5,934 nucleotides of DNA from 66-474 sp035277545 (GTDB taxonomy: Bacteria > Pseudomonadota > Gammaproteobacteria > Xanthomonadales > Rhodanobacteraceae), in NCBI GenBank assembly GCA_035277545.1, contig DATEKI010000167.1, forward strand, positions 1-5,934. Reading direction: 5' to 3'. This document shows positions 5,131 through 5,934 of the stretch, piece after piece. Every line of letters begins with the position of its first letter. Position 1 is the first letter of the stretch. The position numbers were made by a program, and so were the translations under genes. The notes beneath the pieces were generated by a model that was given only the letters and a program-made list of their open reading frames with translations, was not told the DNA's origin and made no database searches.

Positions 5131-5934
5131 ATGCCAAGCAAACTCGATTCCCTGAACCGATGGGTTGACGACGTCGCAGCAAGGACGAAACCCGACCGCA
5201 TCCACTGGTGCGACGGCTCCGACGCGGAATACAAGCAGCTCGTCGACGAAATGCTGAAGACGGGCGACCTGATCGAACTGAACCAGCAAACCCATCCACG
5301 CTGCTACCTGCACCGCTCCGATCCGAAGGACGTCGCGCGCGTCGAAAAGCTCACCGTCATCTGCACGAAGGACAAGGACGACGCCGGCCCCAACAACAAC
5401 TGGATGGACCCGGCCGAGGCGCACGCGAAGATCGACGCGCTGTTCGAAGGCAGCATGCAGGGGCGCACGATGTACGTGATCCCGTACTGCATGGGCCCGC
5501 TGGGATCACCGCTGTCGCGCTGCGGTGTCGAGATCACCGACTCGCCCTACGTGGTCGCCAACATGCGGATCATGACCCGCATGGGCACGGCCGCGCTGGA
5601 ACGCATCGAACGCGAGGGGACGTTCATCAAGGCGCTGCATTCGATCGGCGAACTCGATCCCGAGCGCCGCTGGATCATGCATTTTCCGGAAGAACTCACC
5701 ATCAAGTCGTTCGGTTCCGGCTACGGCGGCAATGCGCTGCTGGGCAAGAAATGCCACGCGCTGCGCATCGGGTCGTACCAGGCGCGCAGCGAAGGCTGGC
5801 TGGCCGAACACATGCTGATCGTCGGCATCGAGAATCCGAAGCACGAAATCCGCTACGTCGCCGCGGCGTTTCCGTCCGCCTGCGGCAAGACCAACCTCGC
5901 GATGCTGATTCCGCCCGAAGGCTATCGCAAGGAT
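5131..5934 (+). CDS. pckG: Phosphoenolpyruvate carboxykinase (GTP type), N-terminal part, 3' end outside window
   Basis: The enzyme converts oxaloacetate and GTP to PEP, CO2 and GDP, the entry step of gluconeogenesis, in the cytosol. The first 268 codons of about 600 are present in an open frame that reaches the window end. The N-terminus shows LNRWVDDVAARTKPDRIHWCDGS; then come ARVEKLTVICTK (69-80, Arg70 matching the substrate Arg87 of rat PEPCK), MYVIPYCMGPLGSPLS (114-129), SFGSGYGGNALLGKKC (193-208), GWLAEHMLIVGI (222-233) and the phosphate-binding loop FPSACGKTN (247-255). With a constant offset of 37, Tyr198, Lys207, His227, Cys251 and Lys253 match rat Tyr235, Lys244, His264, Cys288 and Lys290. 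The metal-binding Asp311 equivalent lies just beyond the window. This is clearly the GTP family, not the ATP-type pckA of E. coli. It shares strand with tetR but is 238 bp away, so it is probably a separate transcription unit. Confidence 0.97.
   Translation, partial: MPSKLDSLNRWVDDVAARTKPDRIHWCDGSDAEYKQLVDEMLKTGDLIELNQQTHPRCYLHRSDPKDVARVEKLTVICTKDKDDAGPNNNWMDPAEAHAKIDALFEGSMQGRTMYVIPYCMGPLGSPLSRCGVEITDSPYVVANMRIMTRMGTAALERIEREGTFIKALHSIGELDPERRWIMHFPEELTIKSFGSGYGGNALLGKKCHALRIGSYQARSEGWLAEHMLIVGIENPKHEIRYVAAAFPSACGKTNLAMLIPPEGYRKD

Noticed and set aside
4899..5234. Small open frames in the tetR-pckG gap (for example 4899-5168 + and 4953-5234 -)
   Set aside because: They run into pckG in other frames, lack convincing ribosome binding sites and show no recognisable protein features.

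Overview
The window is a high-GC chromosomal segment, most likely from a gammaproteobacterium of the Xanthomonadales (Xanthomonadaceae or Rhodanobacteraceae). This is inferred from the GC-rich codon use, a FadE-type long acyl-CoA dehydrogenase, a GTP-type PEP carboxykinase (Enterobacteria use the ATP type), and a short GGCGGGT...ACCCGCC palindromic repeat of a kind seen between genes in this order. No phage, transposase, CRISPR, tRNA or rRNA signal was found.

Layout from left to right. Positions 1-714 (+) hold the C-terminal part of peptide chain release factor 3 (prfC), whose last codons and stop lie inside a palindromic repeat. Positions 715-835 are the gap between convergent genes and carry two more diverged copies of that repeat in the opposite orientation. 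Positions 836-3313 (-) are a full-length fadE. It overlaps by four bases (ATGA) with an upstream alpha/beta-hydrolase gene at 3310-4227 (-), so the two form a translationally coupled operon. A compact 53-bp divergent control region (4228-4280) separates the hydrolase from a TetR-family regulator at 4281-4892 (+). A 238-bp gap with several inverted repeats follows, then the 5' part of a GTP-dependent PEP carboxykinase gene (pckG), which runs off the window at 5934.

The genes suggest a metabolic theme. FadE carries out the first oxidation step of fatty acid beta-oxidation. The hydrolase could release or trim an acyl substrate, though its substrate is unknown. PEP carboxykinase turns oxaloacetate into PEP, which gluconeogenesis needs during growth on fatty acids or other acetyl-CoA sources. 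The TetR regulator is placed to control the hydrolase-fadE operon and itself.

The most notable structure is in the divergent control region. It holds two similar 20-bp operator-like sites (15 of 20 positions identical, offset 37 bp). One is a near-perfect palindrome (7-bp arms, 6-bp spacer) lying over the -10 box and start codon of the hydrolase. The other lies over the -35 box of the same promoter and against the tetR start. The minus-strand promoter has a consensus TTGACA and exact 17-bp spacing, and it predicts an mRNA that starts at or next to the ATG. The genes themselves are familiar families; the regulatory circuit and the repeat-borne C-terminus of RF3 are the points worth checking.
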